From the NCBI GenBank assembly GCA_013214705.1, contig JABSRZ010000003.1, forward strand, positions 651,443 through 715,442: 64,000 nt of DNA, written 5' to 3'. The notes beneath the pieces were generated by a model. That model saw only the letters and a list, made by a program, of their open reading frames with translations, was not told where the DNA came from and made no database searches. This document shows, piece after piece, positions 54,726-64,000 of the stretch; the stretch's first letter is position 1; each line of letters opens with the position of its first letter. This DNA comes from Hyphomicrobiales bacterium. GTDB taxonomy: Bacteria; Pseudomonadota; Alphaproteobacteria; Rhizobiales; OSC116. Both the position numbers and the translations under genes were made by a program.

Positions 54726-55817
54726 ATGTCGCATAATATCTTTGGTCATTTGTTTAAATTTATGACATGGGGCGAAAGCCATGGCCCAGCCATTGGCTGC
54801 GTGGTCGATGGTTGCCCGCCAAACATCGCTATTAGCGCGGCCGACATCCAAACCTTTCTCGATAAGCGCAAACCCGGCACATCGCGCCATACCACCCAAC
54901 GGCGCGAGGCCGATCTGGTTAAAATCATGTCGGGCGTGTTTAAAAATGAGCATGGTGTGCAAGTTTCGACCGGCACACCGATAAGCTTGATCATCGAAAA
55001 TACCGACCAACGCTCAAAAGATTATGGCGAAATACAAAATCAATATCGCCCGGGCCATGCCGACTTTACCTATCAAAACAAATATGGCATTCGTGACCAT
55101 CGTGGTGGGGGGCGCTCGTCTGCACGCGAAACCGCGATGCGGGTGGCAGCTGGCGGTATTGCCCGCCAAATTGTGCCCAACATAAAAATCACCGGTGGTT
55201 TGGTGCAAATGGGCGATTTAAAAATAAATTATGAAAATTGGGATGATGCCCAAATAGGCCAGAACCCATTTTTCTGCCCGGACGCGGCAATGGTGCCAAA
55301 ATTTGAAGCTTATTTAGATAAAATCCGCAAGGCTGGCTCGTCGGTTGGCGCGGTTATCGAGTTGCGTGCCAGCAACGTCCCGGTAGGCCTTGGCGCACCG
55401 ATATATGCAAAATTAGATCAAGATTTAGCCTCGGCAATGATGAGCATTAACGCGGTAAAATCGGTCGAAATTGGCGCAGGCGCTGATGCCGCGGCATTAA
55501 CTGGTGAGCAAAATGCCGATCAAATCCGCATCGATAACCATGGCGAACCGTTTTTTCTGAGCAACAATGCTGGCGGCATTTTGGGCGGCATAAGCTCTGG
55601 GCAAGATGTGGTTGTGCGCTTTGCGGTTAAACCGACATCAAGCATTCTGACCAAGCGTCAATCGATTGATAAATTTGGCAAACAGGTCGATATAATGACC
55701 AAAGGCCGACATGACCCCTGTGTGGGCATTCGCGCCGTACCAGTTGGCGAAGCGATGATGGCCATCGTATTGGCCGACCATTACCTACTAAATCGCGCCC
55801 AATGTGGCGATGTGTAG
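54726..55817 (+). CDS. aroC: chorismate synthase
   Basis: A 363-residue enzyme with the three chorismate synthase signatures: [18 protein letters not shown] at the start, [27 protein letters not shown] in the middle and [19 protein letters not shown] near the end. It makes chorismate from EPSP with reduced FMN. Length is normal. The link with fabI by a short gap is common in alphaproteobacteria. Confidence 0.97.
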   Translation: MSHNIFGHLFKFMTWGESHGPAIGCVVDGCPPNIAISAADIQTFLDKRKPGTSRHTTQRREADLVKIMSGVFKNEHGVQVSTGTPISLIIENTDQRSKDYGEIQNQYRPGHADFTYQNKYGIRDHRGGGRSSARETAMRVAAGGIARQIVPNIKITGGLVQMGDLKINYENWDDAQIGQNPFFCPDAAMVPKFEAYLDKIRKAGSSVGAVIELRASNVPVGLGAPIYAKLDQDLASAMMSINAVKSVEIGAGADAAALTGEQNADQIRIDNHGEPFFLSNNAGGILGGISSGQDVVVRFAVKPTSSILTKRQSIDKFGKQVDIMTKGRHDPCVGIRAVPVGEAMMAIVLADHYLLNRAQCGDV

Positions 55818-55863
55818 CCAGGGCAAGGTTTAAACATGCTTACAAGTTTTAAGAGCAACAATT

Positions 55864-55895
55864 GAGGTGTGGCGAAAACACTTTCGCACCGCCTC
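55864..55895. other. imperfect stem-loop after aroC
   Basis: GAGG...CGAAA pairs with TTTCG...CCTC through a 14-bp arm that contains two mismatches and one G-T pair, around a short ACAC loop. It lies between the aroC stop and the end of a minus-strand small ORF. It lacks a T tract, so a Rho-independent terminator is doubtful; it may protect a 3' end. Confidence 0.35.
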
Positions 55896-55909
55896 GGCCG
55901 AAATGATCT

Positions 55910-56014
55910 TTAGCGCATATATAACATAAATGTTGGTGAAGCTTCACCCTTGCGGTCATTGTTCAATATTGCGGTGGTAAATTTTTGGATATATTTAATC
56001 AAACTAATCATCAT
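55910..56014 (-). CDS. possible 34-residue small protein
   Basis: A short open frame on the minus strand with a strong ribosome binding site (AAGGGG, 4-5 nt before the first of two adjacent ATGs). The product begins MMISLIKYIQKFTTAIL, an amphipathic or membrane-seeking helix, and ends with a short tail. It lies in an otherwise empty 302-bp gap, downstream of no other minus-strand gene except the methyltransferase at 56120. No homologue family is recognised, and chance cannot be excluded. Confidence 0.4.
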   Translation of the reverse strand: MMISLIKYIQKFTTAILNNDRKGEASPTFMLYMR

Positions 56015-56119
56015 TATTCCCCTTTTGAATGAGCCACTATGCTGGGGCTTAGAGGTTAACAAAAACTTTATCTGGGTTTTTGACTGATATTGCAGTTAAG
56101 CTAGGGTTAAACTATCCGG

Positions 56120-57370
56120 TCAAATTCTAACTAAATGCGCCACAAGTTCTAGGTGAGCTGAATATTTAAATTGGTCAATTGCCGCCAAATATTCAATCCT
56201 AAAACCACTATTTGTCAAGGTTTTTGCATCTCTGGCAAATGAGCTGGGGTTGCAGCTTATATAGACAATATCGGTTATTTTGCTATCACATATCTGCTTT
56301 ATTTGTGCCTCAGCACCAGCGCGCGGCGGGTCAATAATGGCAGCGCTATATTTGTTTAATTCATCTTTAAATAACGGCCTGCGGTATAAATCTCTGGCGG
56401 TCGCGGTCACGGTTTTAAGTTTTAAACTCTGGTCGCTGCCAGCTTTGTTAAACCCGGTTTGCAAGGCCTCAATGGCAAATTTGTCATAATCAAAAGCGTC
56501 TATTTTGTGGCTTTTTGCCAAGGCAAAAGTAAAAGTGCCAATGCCGGCAAATAAGTCAACAACATCACCTTTTTTGTCGCCCAAAAAGCGCTTTACAAGC
56601 CCACTCATGGAAAGCTCGGCAGCCTTTACGGCTTGCATAAACCCGGCCGCCACTGGTGTCACTTGTACGTCATTAAAGCTCTCGAATATATCACCACGTT
56701 GCAATATCAATTCATCATTAATCACCAGCCGGGCAATACCCAATTTTTCAGATTGCGCATTGGCATAATTTATTTCGTCATAACTATGCTCATATTTGAC
56801 ATTGTCGAGGGCTATTTCAATCACCCCGCTATAGTCGGTGATGTTGATATAACTAACGCCTTTACGGCTCATCAAAGGCTGGATAAAATCAGCCAATTTG
56901 GGTATGACATCCATTATATTTTGGGTGATAATCGGGCATTCTTCAAGCGGTATAATGGCATGGCTTTGGGCTTTATGATAGCCAATCATCACCGATTTTT
57001 TGGTGCGTTTTGCGGCCAATTTCACCCGACGTCGTTTGCCTATATCGCCTTTTAGCGCCTCAAAACTTATATATTCGTCTAGATTTTTGTCTATATTTTG
57101 CTGCTCTAACGCATAAGTTAATAAAGATTTTTTCCAATTTTTATAAAAATCGGCACTCATATGTTGCGCCACGCAGGAGCCACATTTGGTAAAATGCTTG
57201 CAAACAGGTTTTACCCGTTGGTCTGATGGTTCAATGATTTTGCTTAATTTTTGCTCATCATTCAATAGAATGATTTCGTTCGGCAAGGCAAATGGCACAA
57301 ACACTTGTTTGCCGTCTAGTTGGCCAATGCCATGGCCTTTATGGCCAATATCGTCGATTTTTAACTGCAT
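56120..57370 (-). CDS. class I SAM-dependent RNA methyltransferase (TrmA/RlmD-type)
   Basis: A 416-residue enzyme. The N-terminal TRAM-like segment (IDDIGHKGHGIGQLDGKQVFVPFALP) is followed by a 4Fe-4S motif (CKHFTKCGSCVAQH with a later LEECP). The methyltransferase domain has VVDLFAGIGTF, IDPPRAGA and the catalytic Cys in ISCNPSSF. It makes 5-methyluridine in rRNA or tRNA; the presence of the cluster favours an RlmD- or RlmC-like 23S enzyme. It lies 20 bp after dxs in the xseB-dxs operon. Confidence 0.9.
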   Translation of the reverse strand: MQLKIDDIGHKGHGIGQLDGKQVFVPFALPNEIILLNDEQKLSKIIEPSDQRVKPVCKHFTKCGSCVAQHMSADFYKNWKKSLLTYALEQQNIDKNLDEYISFEALKGDIGKRRRVKLAAKRTKKSVMIGYHKAQSHAIIPLEECPIITQNIMDVIPKLADFIQPLMSRKGVSYINITDYSGVIEIALDNVKYEHSYDEINYANAQSEKLGIARLVINDELILQRGDIFESFNDVQVTPVAAGFMQAVKAAELSMSGLVKRFLGDKKGDVVDLFAGIGTFTFALAKSHKIDAFDYDKFAIEALQTGFNKAGSDQSLKLKTVTATARDLYRRPLFKDELNKYSAAIIDPPRAGAEAQIKQICDSKITDIVYISCNPSSFARDAKTLTNSGFRIEYLAAIDQFKYSAHLELVAHLVRI

Positions 57371-57390
57371 GGGGACTGCCTAGTATAAGG

Positions 57391-59301
57391 TTATAGAGCT
57401 TTTTTCACACTATCTATAATACCCTTGGCGTCAAGTCCAGCAAGTTCGTACATTTTTTGTGGTGCATCATGGTCCAAATAGCTGTCCGGCAAATATAAAG
57501 GCCTAAATTTTAAACCCTTGCTGAATAGGTCATGGTTGGCCAAATGGTCCAACACCATGCTGCCAAAACCGCCGATTGCGCCTTCTTCCACTGTCAGCAA
57601 TAACCGGTGGTTGGCGGCCAATTGAGTTATTAAATCAACGTCTAATGGCTTGGCAAAGCGGGCATCAGCCACGCTCACGCTTATACCTTCGGCCTCAAGC
57701 GCTTCAGCCGCTTTTAAGCTTTCTTCTAACCGCGTGCCAAACACCAAAATGGCAACGTCAGCCTTTTTGTCAGTTGTTTTCGCCGCCCGCACCATTTTGC
57801 CTTTGCCAATTTCTAACGGCACGCCTATTTCAGGCATATCAACGCCAACGCCTTCTCCACGCGGGTATCTAAAGGCACAAGGGCCGTCATCATAGGCCGC
57901 AGCGGTTGCCACCATATGCACCAATTCGGCTTCATCGCTGGCCGCCATCACCATCATATTTGGCAACGCGCATAAGAAGCCGATGTCAAAACTACCGGCA
58001 TGGGTTGGGCCGTCTGCGCCAACGAGGCCAGCACGGTCGATGGCAAACCTTACCGGTAAGTTTTGTATCGCCACATCATGCACAATCTGGTCATAACCAC
58101 GTTGCAGGAATGTCGAATATATAGCGGCAAATGGTTTCATGCCTTCACAGGCCATACCAGCTGCAGATGTCACCACAGTTTGTTCGGCAATGCCCATGTC
58201 AAAACAACGTAATGGAAATTCTTGTTGAAACTTCACCAAGCCTGAGCCAGATAACATGGCCGGCGTTAGCGCCACAATGGCCTCATCTTTTCGGGCTTCT
58301 TTAATTAAGGCATCGCCAAACACATCTTGGTATTTTGGCGCGTTGGGTATGCTTTTGACCATTTCGCCAGTTTTAGGGTTAAATTTGCCAACACCATGAT
58401 ATTTATCATGGCTATTTTCAGCCGGCCCGTAGCCATGGCCTTTATTGGTCTTAATGTGCAACAATATTGGCTTGTCTTGTTCATCTTTTATATTGCGCAA
58501 TACCGGCAATAAATGCTCTATATTATGGCCATCCACAACGCCGACATAATAAAACCCTAGGGCTTCAAAAAATGCCCCCCCGCCAGACAATAATGTGCGG
58601 GTATATTCTTCGGTTTGGGCCAAGGCATAACCCACCGGTTTGGGCAGTCTGCGGGCTACTTTTTTGCCAAAATCACGTATCGCCATATAGGTATCGCCGC
58701 TTAAATGCCGCGCAAAATAAGCTGACATCGCGCCCACAGGCCTGTCGATAGACATGTCATTATCGTTTAAAATCACAATCATCCGCCCATTGGTCAGATG
58801 GGCATTATTCATACCCTCATAAGCCAGGCCAGCGGTGATAGAGCCATCACCAATCACTGCGATTACATTGTTGGTGCCGCCTTTTATATCACGCGCCAAT
58901 GCCATACCTACCCCAGCAGATATAGAGGTCGAGCTATGACCTGCGCCAAAGGCATCATATTTGCTTTCGCTGCGTTTGGTAAAGCCGGACAACCCACCGC
59001 CTTTGCGGATGCTGCCCATGCGGTCACGGCGGCCGGTTATTATCTTATGTGGGTAAACTTGATGTCCAACATCCCAGATAATCTTGTCATCAGGGGTGTC
59101 AAAAACCTTGTGTAACGCCACGGTCAATTCCACAACGCCAAGGCCAGCCCCCAAATGCCCACCGGTTTCAGAGACCGAATCAATCATATCTTGGCGAATT
59201 TCATCTGCCAGCTGCTGCAAATCGCAATCAGCAATTTTTCGCATATCTGCCGGGCAGTTTATGGTATCAAGTAAGGGCGTCGGGGCTTTTGGGTCTGTCA
59301 C
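57391..59301 (-). CDS. dxs: 1-deoxy-D-xylulose-5-phosphate synthase
   Basis: A 636-residue transketolase-like enzyme: [29 protein letters not shown], the ThDP motif [17 protein letters not shown] with NDNDMSI, and [20 protein letters not shown]. It condenses pyruvate and glyceraldehyde-3-phosphate at the entry to the MEP isoprenoid pathway. The start is GTG at 59301; no closer ATG gives a full N-terminus. It lies 42 bp after xseB, a common alphaproteobacterial order. Confidence 0.97.
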   Translation of the reverse strand: MTDPKAPTPLLDTINCPADMRKIADCDLQQLADEIRQDMIDSVSETGGHLGAGLGVVELTVALHKVFDTPDDKIIWDVGHQVYPHKIITGRRDRMGSIRKGGGLSGFTKRSESKYDAFGAGHSSTSISAGVGMALARDIKGGTNNVIAVIGDGSITAGLAYEGMNNAHLTNGRMIVILNDNDMSIDRPVGAMSAYFARHLSGDTYMAIRDFGKKVARRLPKPVGYALAQTEEYTRTLLSGGGAFFEALGFYYVGVVDGHNIEHLLPVLRNIKDEQDKPILLHIKTNKGHGYGPAENSHDKYHGVGKFNPKTGEMVKSIPNAPKYQDVFGDALIKEARKDEAIVALTPAMLSGSGLVKFQQEFPLRCFDMGIAEQTVVTSAAGMACEGMKPFAAIYSTFLQRGYDQIVHDVAIQNLPVRFAIDRAGLVGADGPTHAGSFDIGFLCALPNMMVMAASDEAELVHMVATAAAYDDGPCAFRYPRGEGVGVDMPEIGVPLEIGKGKMVRAAKTTDKKADVAILVFGTRLEESLKAAEALEAEGISVSVADARFAKPLDVDLITQLAANHRLLLTVEEGAIGGFGSMVLDHLANHDLFSKGLKFRPLYLPDSYLDHDAPQKMYELAGLDAKGIIDSVKKAL

Positions 59302-59343
59302 TTAAATTCACTCTACAATTATGTATTGGCTAAAATACATTGG

Positions 59344-59577
59344 CTAAATATTGGCTGGTTCAAGCCCTTGTGGCTCACCGTTCGATAGGTTGATTTTTTC
59401 AACCCGTTTTTCAGCCTCTTGTAGTTTTTCACTGCAATATTTTTTAAGTTTTTCGCCGCGCTCATATTGTGCAATAGATTTGTCTAAATCTATATTGCCA
59501 CTTTCCAGTGTTTTTACAATTTGTTCAAGCTCCAACAGAGCCTGCTCAAATGTCAGTTTATCAATGTCACCACTCAT
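59344..59577 (-). CDS. xseB: exodeoxyribonuclease VII small subunit
   Basis: A 77-residue helical protein: LTFEQALLELEQIVKTLESGNIDLDKSIAQYERGEKL is the XseB signature, followed by a coiled coil. It binds XseA, which is not in this window. It is the first gene of the operon with dxs and the RNA methyltransferase gene. Confidence 0.95.
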   Translation of the reverse strand: MSGDIDKLTFEQALLELEQIVKTLESGNIDLDKSIAQYERGEKLKKYCSEKLQEAEKRVEKINLSNGEPQGLEPANI

Positions 59578-59750
59578 AATATTCTCACTAACATCGCATC
59601 ATATTTAATTAGCATTTAAAAATTTAAAAAAAGTTATTAGTAAAACAATTGTAATTTTAGTAAGTTACTTTGCCCAATTTGTCCAATTATTTGATGGCTT
59701 TGTACAAAACTAAGCAAATCTTGCTTAACGCATCAGATAATTGTAGGTAA

Positions 59751-60629
59751 CTATTTTAACGCTTTTAAGCTTACTGGCCCGATCGAATCATCTGGCACAA
59801 AAAAGTCAGGCATTAAAGCTTGGCTTGGGTTTACCCGATATTTGTCAAAGTCTCTTTCACCTAATTCATATAATAAACTATCGTCAATTACAAATTGTCC
59901 GGTAAATTGTTTGGCCGGTTTGGCAAATATGGCCATGGCGGCATCGGCTATTATTGCTGGTGTGCGCGAGGCTTGCATTAATTTCTCGCCGCCTAGAATA
60001 TTCTTTATAGCGGCGGTGGCTATGGTGGTACGTGGCCATAAGGCGTTAACCGCGATGCCGGCGCTGCGTAATTCACCGGCCAACCCCAGCACAACCAAGC
60101 TCATGCCAAATTTTGCCATGCTATAGGCTAAGTGGCCGGAAAACCATTTTTCTTGCATGTCCAAGGGCGGTGATAAGCTCAATATATGCGGGTTTTCGGC
60201 TTTGGCCAAATGCGGTATGGCATATTTCGCCACCATAAATGATCCACGCGCATTCACTTGGTTCATTAAGTCAAATCTCTTCATATCGGTATCAAGTATC
60301 GATGTTAGTGATATAGCCGAGGCGTTGTTAACAACAATGTCGATGCCACCAAATGTCTCAACGGTTTTATCAATCGCTTCCTTCACATGGTCTTCTTCTC
60401 TAATGTTCACCCGCAAAGGCAAGGCTTTGCCACCTGCCGCTTCAATCTGTTCAGCTGCGGTGTAAATTGTGCCTTCCAACTTGGGGTGAGGTTTGGTGCT
60501 CTTGGCGGCAATGGCCACATTTGCACCTTGTTTGGCGGCGGCTAGGGCAATGGCCAAGCCAATGCCACGGCTAGCGCCGGTTATAAATAAAGTTTTGCCT
60601 TTTAAGGGTGCATTTTTAGCGTCAGTCAT
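59751..60629 (-). CDS. SDR-family oxidoreductase, HSDL2-like
   Basis: A 292-residue short-chain dehydrogenase. The Rossmann motif is TGASRGIG near residue 17; NNAS follows; the catalytic Tyr and Lys are in YSMAKFG; NALWPRTTIATAA is typical of the HSDL2-like group. HSDL2-like enzymes are linked to fatty acid metabolism. It lies 28 bp after the acyl-CoA dehydrogenase gene on the same strand, so both probably act in one lipid or acyl-CoA pathway. Confidence 0.9.
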   Translation of the reverse strand: MTDAKNAPLKGKTLFITGASRGIGLAIALAAAKQGANVAIAAKSTKPHPKLEGTIYTAAEQIEAAGGKALPLRVNIREEDHVKEAIDKTVETFGGIDIVVNNASAISLTSILDTDMKRFDLMNQVNARGSFMVAKYAIPHLAKAENPHILSLSPPLDMQEKWFSGHLAYSMAKFGMSLVVLGLAGELRSAGIAVNALWPRTTIATAAIKNILGGEKLMQASRTPAIIADAAMAIFAKPAKQFTGQFVIDDSLLYELGERDFDKYRVNPSQALMPDFFVPDDSIGPVSLKALK

Positions 60630-60657
60630 TTTAAATCATTCCTAAAGTTTACAATTA

Positions 60658-62427
60658 CTAAATATCAAACATAGTTGGCGGCGCTTGCAATAAAGTTTCA
60701 CTGCCATCAATCACTATTTTTTTCAGCGCCAACACTTCGGGCAATAGGCATTCGGCAAAAAACTGCGCCAAATATAAATATTCCGAATCATTGGCTATTT
60801 TGCCGGCCGCTTTAAATGCGCCTTTGGCAATATAATGAGCGCCCAATACCAGCCCCATTAAACGCAAATAATTGGTCGCGGCGGCCAATGGCAAGTCGCT
60901 ATCTTCGGCGGCCAATAGCCATAATGTGGCTTCTTTTGCGGCTTTTGCTGCGTCTTTTAAGCGGTAAGCGGTTTTGCCAAAGGGCAAATCGGCCTGCATT
61001 ATGTCCTCTGCGGTGGTTAACACTGCATCTAAATGCCTAATGGCGGTTGCGCCATTGTCCATTTTTAATTTGCGGCCAACCAAATCCATGGCTTGGATGC
61101 CGTTGGTTCCTTCATAAATAGAGGCTATGCGCGCATCGCGGTAATGCTGCGCCGCGCCGGCTTCTTCAATAAAACCCATGCCGCCATGAATTTGCACCCC
61201 AAGTGATGCCACTTCCACTCCCATATCGGTGGCAAAGCCTTTGGCAATGGGGGTTAAAAAATCGGCATTTAGCTGGGCTTCATCACCGCGTTGCTGGGTC
61301 AGGTCTAAATTTAAAGCGGTGGCGTAACATAGCGCGCGCGAAGCGAGAGTATAACTTCTTTGTTTTAGCAACATATGTTGCACATCAGGGTGGTTTTTAA
61401 TCAAGGTCATTTTGCCTTTGGGCGTGTCAGCCCGCCTGCCCTGTGTGCGGGTATTGGCATAATTTAGGGCATGTTGGTAGGCTCTATCGCTAATGGCAAC
61501 ACCCTGCGTGCCAACCATCAGGCGGGCATTATTCATCAACATGAACATGGCGTTTATGCCTTTATTTTCCTCGCCAATCAAGTAGGCTGTAGCGCCTGTA
61601 TTGCCGCCAAATTCCATGGTGCAAGTGGGGCTGGCATGAATGCCCATTTTGTGTTCAAGCCCAACGGCTTCGAGGTCATTTCTTTGTCCAAGGCTGCCAT
61701 CTTTATTGACCAAAAATTTAGGCACAATAAACAAAGACAGGCCTTTCACCCCTTTGGGGGCATTTTCTATGCGTGCCAATACCAGATGAATTATATTTTC
61801 AGCCACGTCATGTTCGCCATAGGTGATGAATATTTTAGTGCCAAATAGCTTAAACTCACCCTCATTATCACGCACGGCTTTGCAAGCCAAATTGCCAAGG
61901 TCAGAGCCCACATCTGGCTCGGTTAAATTCATAGTTGCGGTCCAATTGCCGGCAACGATTTGCTCCAAATATGTAGCTTTCTGTGCCTCTGTGCCCAAAT
62001 TTTCTATGGTGTCTGCCGCGCCTTGGGTTAACACCGGGCCAATGCCAAAAGCCATAGACGCTGCATTCCACATTTCGGTGGTGGCCACAGCCAATATGCC
62101 GGGTAGGCCTTGGCCGCCATATTCTGGGTTATGCGGCAGGCTGGCCCAGCCAGCGTCACACCAATTTTTATAGGTTTTGCCCCAGCCAGTGGCGGTTTTC
62201 ACCTCGTTATAATCATTGTTATGGCTTATCAGCTTTGCGCCTTCTACATCGCCAACGCGGTTTAGCGGGGCAATTTCATTTTCGGCAAATTTGGCGGCTT
62301 CATTGAGCACAGCGTCAATCAAATCATCCGATAAATCGGCAAATTTACCAGCTTTTACCAATTCGGTAAATTCGGTCATATAATCGAAGGTAAATTTAAT
62401 GTCATTTATCGGGGCTTTATAAGTCAT
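60658..62427 (-). CDS. acyl-CoA dehydrogenase, DmdC-like
   Basis: A 589-residue flavoprotein. It has an acyl-CoA dehydrogenase core with NLTEPDVGSDLGNL, FGTKIFITYGEHD, GMGFIEEAGAAQHYRDARI and the catalytic Glu region IYEGTNGIQAMDL, plus the extra C-terminal domain of the DmdC group. Members include 3-methylmercaptopropionyl-CoA dehydrogenase of the DMSP demethylation pathway, but the family is broad and other acyl-CoA substrates are as likely. The other dmd genes are not in this window. An inverted repeat lies within its predicted promoter. Confidence 0.9.
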   Translation of the reverse strand: MTYKAPINDIKFTFDYMTEFTELVKAGKFADLSDDLIDAVLNEAAKFAENEIAPLNRVGDVEGAKLISHNNDYNEVKTATGWGKTYKNWCDAGWASLPHNPEYGGQGLPGILAVATTEMWNAASMAFGIGPVLTQGAADTIENLGTEAQKATYLEQIVAGNWTATMNLTEPDVGSDLGNLACKAVRDNEGEFKLFGTKIFITYGEHDVAENIIHLVLARIENAPKGVKGLSLFIVPKFLVNKDGSLGQRNDLEAVGLEHKMGIHASPTCTMEFGGNTGATAYLIGEENKGINAMFMLMNNARLMVGTQGVAISDRAYQHALNYANTRTQGRRADTPKGKMTLIKNHPDVQHMLLKQRSYTLASRALCYATALNLDLTQQRGDEAQLNADFLTPIAKGFATDMGVEVASLGVQIHGGMGFIEEAGAAQHYRDARIASIYEGTNGIQAMDLVGRKLKMDNGATAIRHLDAVLTTAEDIMQADLPFGKTAYRLKDAAKAAKEATLWLLAAEDSDLPLAAATNYLRLMGLVLGAHYIAKGAFKAAGKIANDSEYLYLAQFFAECLLPEVLALKKIVIDGSETLLQAPPTMFDI

Positions 62428-62454
62428 TCAACTGCCTTTTTGGTCTATTTAATA

Positions 62455-62484
62455 AGTTTAGAGTTGCTAACTCTATTTGGGCAA
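62455..62484 (-). promoter_or_regulatory. candidate promoter with operator, acyl-CoA dehydrogenase gene
   Basis: Minus-strand TTGCCC (62479-62484), an 18-nt spacer and TAAACT (62455-62460). The inverted repeat TAGAGTT-N3-AACTCTA (62459-62475) fills the spacer and touches the -10, a classical repressor site. A second, shorter repeat TTGCC-N5-GGCAA lies at 62504-62518. Confidence 0.5.
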
Positions 62485-62570
62485 GCTAATTTCTTATTTT
62501 CCATTGCCTATTTGGCAAATAATTGCATTGACGCTGCGGCAATGGGTATAAGTAAGGGCATTTGAGCGAT

Positions 62571-63542
62571 ATGGTCGATATATTACGCGCCAACCAGCAA
62601 AATTTAAAAGAGGCAGGCAAGGCAATCCGCCGTGGTGAATTGGTGGCGTTTCCGACCGAAACGGTTTATGGATTGGGCGCGGATGCAACCAATGATGCGG
62701 CGGTCAGTGCCATTTATAAAGCCAAAGGCCGGCCCAGCAATAACCCGCTTATTGTGCATATAACCACGTTAGATCAAGCCTATTCATATGGCGAATTTGA
62801 TGACAGAGCCAAAAAATTGGCGGTTAAATATTGGCCGGGGCCGATGTCGCTTATTGTCAAGCGCAGTGCCAACTGCCCACTTTCTCATTTGGTTAGCGCC
62901 GGTGGTGACACGGTGGCTTTGCGCATGCCCGCTCACCCGATATCGCGCCAATTGCTAGAGGCGGCAAATGTGCCGGTGGCCGCGCCTAGCGCCAACATTT
63001 CTGGTGGCATCAGCCCGACATTGCCTGCGCATGTCAAACAAAGCCTTGGCGACAATATATTTATGCTCATTGATGGCGGTGCATGTTTGCTCGGGGTCGA
63101 ATCATCTGTTATTTCGGCGTTGCCCAACCAGAATGTACAAATATTACGCCCCGGCAGCGTTGACGCTGCCGAATTGTCAGAATTTTTAGCCCAACCAGTA
63201 GATCAAATTCAAAACCACAAAACCAGTGATGAGAATATGATTTCGCCCGGCCTATTGAGCCGCCATTATGCACCCAAATCAGGTTTAAGAATGAACGTGG
63301 CTGAACCGCATAAAAATGAGGCCTATTTGGCCTTTGGCGCGCATCCAACTAGCCAATATTCACTCAATTTAAGCCCAACAAAAGACTTGGTCGAGGCGGC
63401 AAAAAATCTGTTTGCCATGCTACATAAATTAGACGATTATTGCCAACAGCATAATTGCACCATGGCCGCCGCGCCGATACCCAATACAGGGCTTGGCATC
63501 GCCATTAATGACCGTTTAAGGCGTGCCTCAGCAGCGAAATAA
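62571..63542 (+). CDS. Sua5-type L-threonylcarbamoyladenylate synthase
   Basis: A 323-residue enzyme with a YrdC domain (GELVAFPTETVYGLGADAT, KAKGRPSNNPLIVHI, VALRMPAHP, APSANISGGISPT) and the C-terminal Sua5 domain (about 205-320, with SPGLLSRHYAPKS joining them). It makes threonylcarbamoyl-AMP for the t6A37 modification of tRNAs reading ANN codons. The ATG at 62571 is preferred; a TTG at 62562 would add three residues. The next gene starts 3 bp downstream. Confidence 0.94.
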   Translation: MVDILRANQQNLKEAGKAIRRGELVAFPTETVYGLGADATNDAAVSAIYKAKGRPSNNPLIVHITTLDQAYSYGEFDDRAKKLAVKYWPGPMSLIVKRSANCPLSHLVSAGGDTVALRMPAHPISRQLLEAANVPVAAPSANISGGISPTLPAHVKQSLGDNIFMLIDGGACLLGVESSVISALPNQNVQILRPGSVDAAELSEFLAQPVDQIQNHKTSDENMISPGLLSRHYAPKSGLRMNVAEPHKNEAYLAFGAHPTSQYSLNLSPTKDLVEAAKNLFAMLHKLDDYCQQHNCTMAAAPIPNTGLGIAINDRLRRASAAK

Positions 63543-63545
63543 ATT

Positions 63546-64000
63546 ATGACATTTAACCAAATGAACCAAGCAGATATCGAATTTTTCACTCACATTTTGG
63601 GTCAAAAATATGTACTAAACGACGCTAGCGACATTGCCCAATATATCCAAGAGCCACGCAAATTATACACTCAATTCAGCCCGTGCGTATTGAAGCCAGC
63701 CACTGTTAGCCAAGTTTCAGAAATTATGAAATATGCCCATGGCCGCTGCCTTGCGGTCATTCCACAGGGTGGCAATACCGGTTTGGTCGGCGCACAAGTG
63801 CCAAAAATAGGCGGCGAAATTATACTCTCTTTGTCGCGTTTATCTGGCGATATAGAGGTGTCAAAACCAACCCAAAGCCTAAACTGTGGGGTTGGCAACA
63901 CTTTGGCACAGGTGCAACAAGCCGCCTTAGATGCCGGCCTGTTTTTTCCCTTAAGTCTGGCCTCAGAAGGCTCATGCCAAATTGGCGGCAATATAGCCTC
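63546..64000 (+). CDS. FAD-linked oxidase, D-2-hydroxyacid dehydrogenase type (runs off right edge)
   Basis: The first 151 codons of a flavoprotein. A typical FAD-binding PCMH-type region is visible: VLKPATVSQVSEIMKYAH, then IPQGGNTGLVGAQVPK, IILSLSRL and LASEGSCQIGGNIAS. This is the layout of D-lactate/2-hydroxyglutarate dehydrogenase and GlcD-like enzymes. The FAD-oxidase C-terminal domain lies beyond the window, so the substrate is open. The start is 3 bp after the Sua5 gene, so the two are co-transcribed. Confidence 0.88.
   Translation, partial: MTFNQMNQADIEFFTHILGQKYVLNDASDIAQYIQEPRKLYTQFSPCVLKPATVSQVSEIMKYAHGRCLAVIPQGGNTGLVGAQVPKIGGEIILSLSRLSGDIEVSKPTQSLNCGVGNTLAQVQQAALDAGLFFPLSLASEGSCQIGGNIA

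Noticed and set aside
55935-55948. GGTGAAGCTTCACC 14-bp palindrome
   Set aside because: It lies within the possible small ORF and far from any start codon or promoter-like sequence, so it has no evident regulatory context.

Overview
The window reads as a chromosomal segment of a low-to-moderate G+C alphaproteobacterium, most likely an order Hyphomicrobiales (Rhizobiales) relative and plausibly marine. The evidence is family content: a Ros/MucR regulator next to a DnaA-C-terminal HTH protein and a DUF6456 protein, a DUF5330 protein, a DUF1491 protein, the DUF1214/DUF1254 pair, a TIGR03808 Tat protein, an RcGTA-type gene transfer agent (GTA) cluster, and a seven-gene Mrp Na+/H+ antiporter. Gene packing is dense, with many ATGA-type overlaps and convergent genes whose stop codons interlock. 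No insertion sequence, integrase, CRISPR array or rRNA was seen. One tRNA (Gln, UUG) is present.

Layout. 1-1416: a PepSY protein with a PhoP/PhoQ-like two-component system; the kinase runs off the left edge. 1570-3561: a two-gene operon of a cupin/JmjC-like protein and a CelD-type GNAT. 3563-16183 (minus strand): a GTA structural operon with a small terminase candidate, large terminase, portal, prohead protease, capsid, three head-tail connector proteins, distal tail protein, hub, NlpC/P60 peptidase, 'megatron', a DUF2793 protein and a small membrane protein. 16372-24143: YcgN, a class A PBP, the ABC-F protein Uup, release factor 3 and an MscS channel. 24228-29700: small conserved proteins, SufE, and the DUF6456 / DnaA-HTH / MucR group. 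30070-36033: mnhABCDEFG. 36268-43089: MsrB, oligopeptidase B, DUF2164, ASCH protein, AlkD-like repair protein, Fe-superoxide dismutase, AzlCD. 43243-46810: methylmalonyl-CoA mutase small and large subunits. 46807-51644: a cysteine-desulfurase-like protein, an acyltransferase, the TIGR03808 protein and a Rhizobium-type asparaginase. 51740-55817: tRNA-Gln, an MBL hydrolase, a DnaJ/CbpA protein, FabI, AroC. 56120-62427 (minus): a TrmA/RlmD-type RNA methyltransferase, Dxs, XseB, an SDR and a DmdC-like acyl-CoA dehydrogenase. 62571-64000: a Sua5-type enzyme and the start of a FAD-linked oxidase.

The most unusual region is the GTA operon. The tail terminator gene (gp8 equivalent) is joined by an exact ATGA overlap to the distal tail gene (gp12 equivalent), so the major tail tube protein, tail chaperones and tape measure (gp9 to gp11) are absent from their usual place. 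The hub protein (gp13) appears to lack about 60-70 internal residues, and the megatron (gp15) lacks the usual hydrophobic Gly/Ala-rich N-terminus. All remaining genes are intact. This suggests a tail-less or short-tailed GTA, a split locus, or decay in progress. Strong intrinsic terminators lie 23 nt before the first gene and 23 nt before the first connector gene, which suggests attenuation control of packaging and of the head/tail ratio. Other regulatory signals seen: a perfect FNR/FixK box at the sodB start, a perfect 16-bp palindrome just downstream of a good fabI promoter, an inverted repeat within the promoter of the acyl-CoA dehydrogenase gene, and a 16-bp palindrome upstream of the mutase operon.
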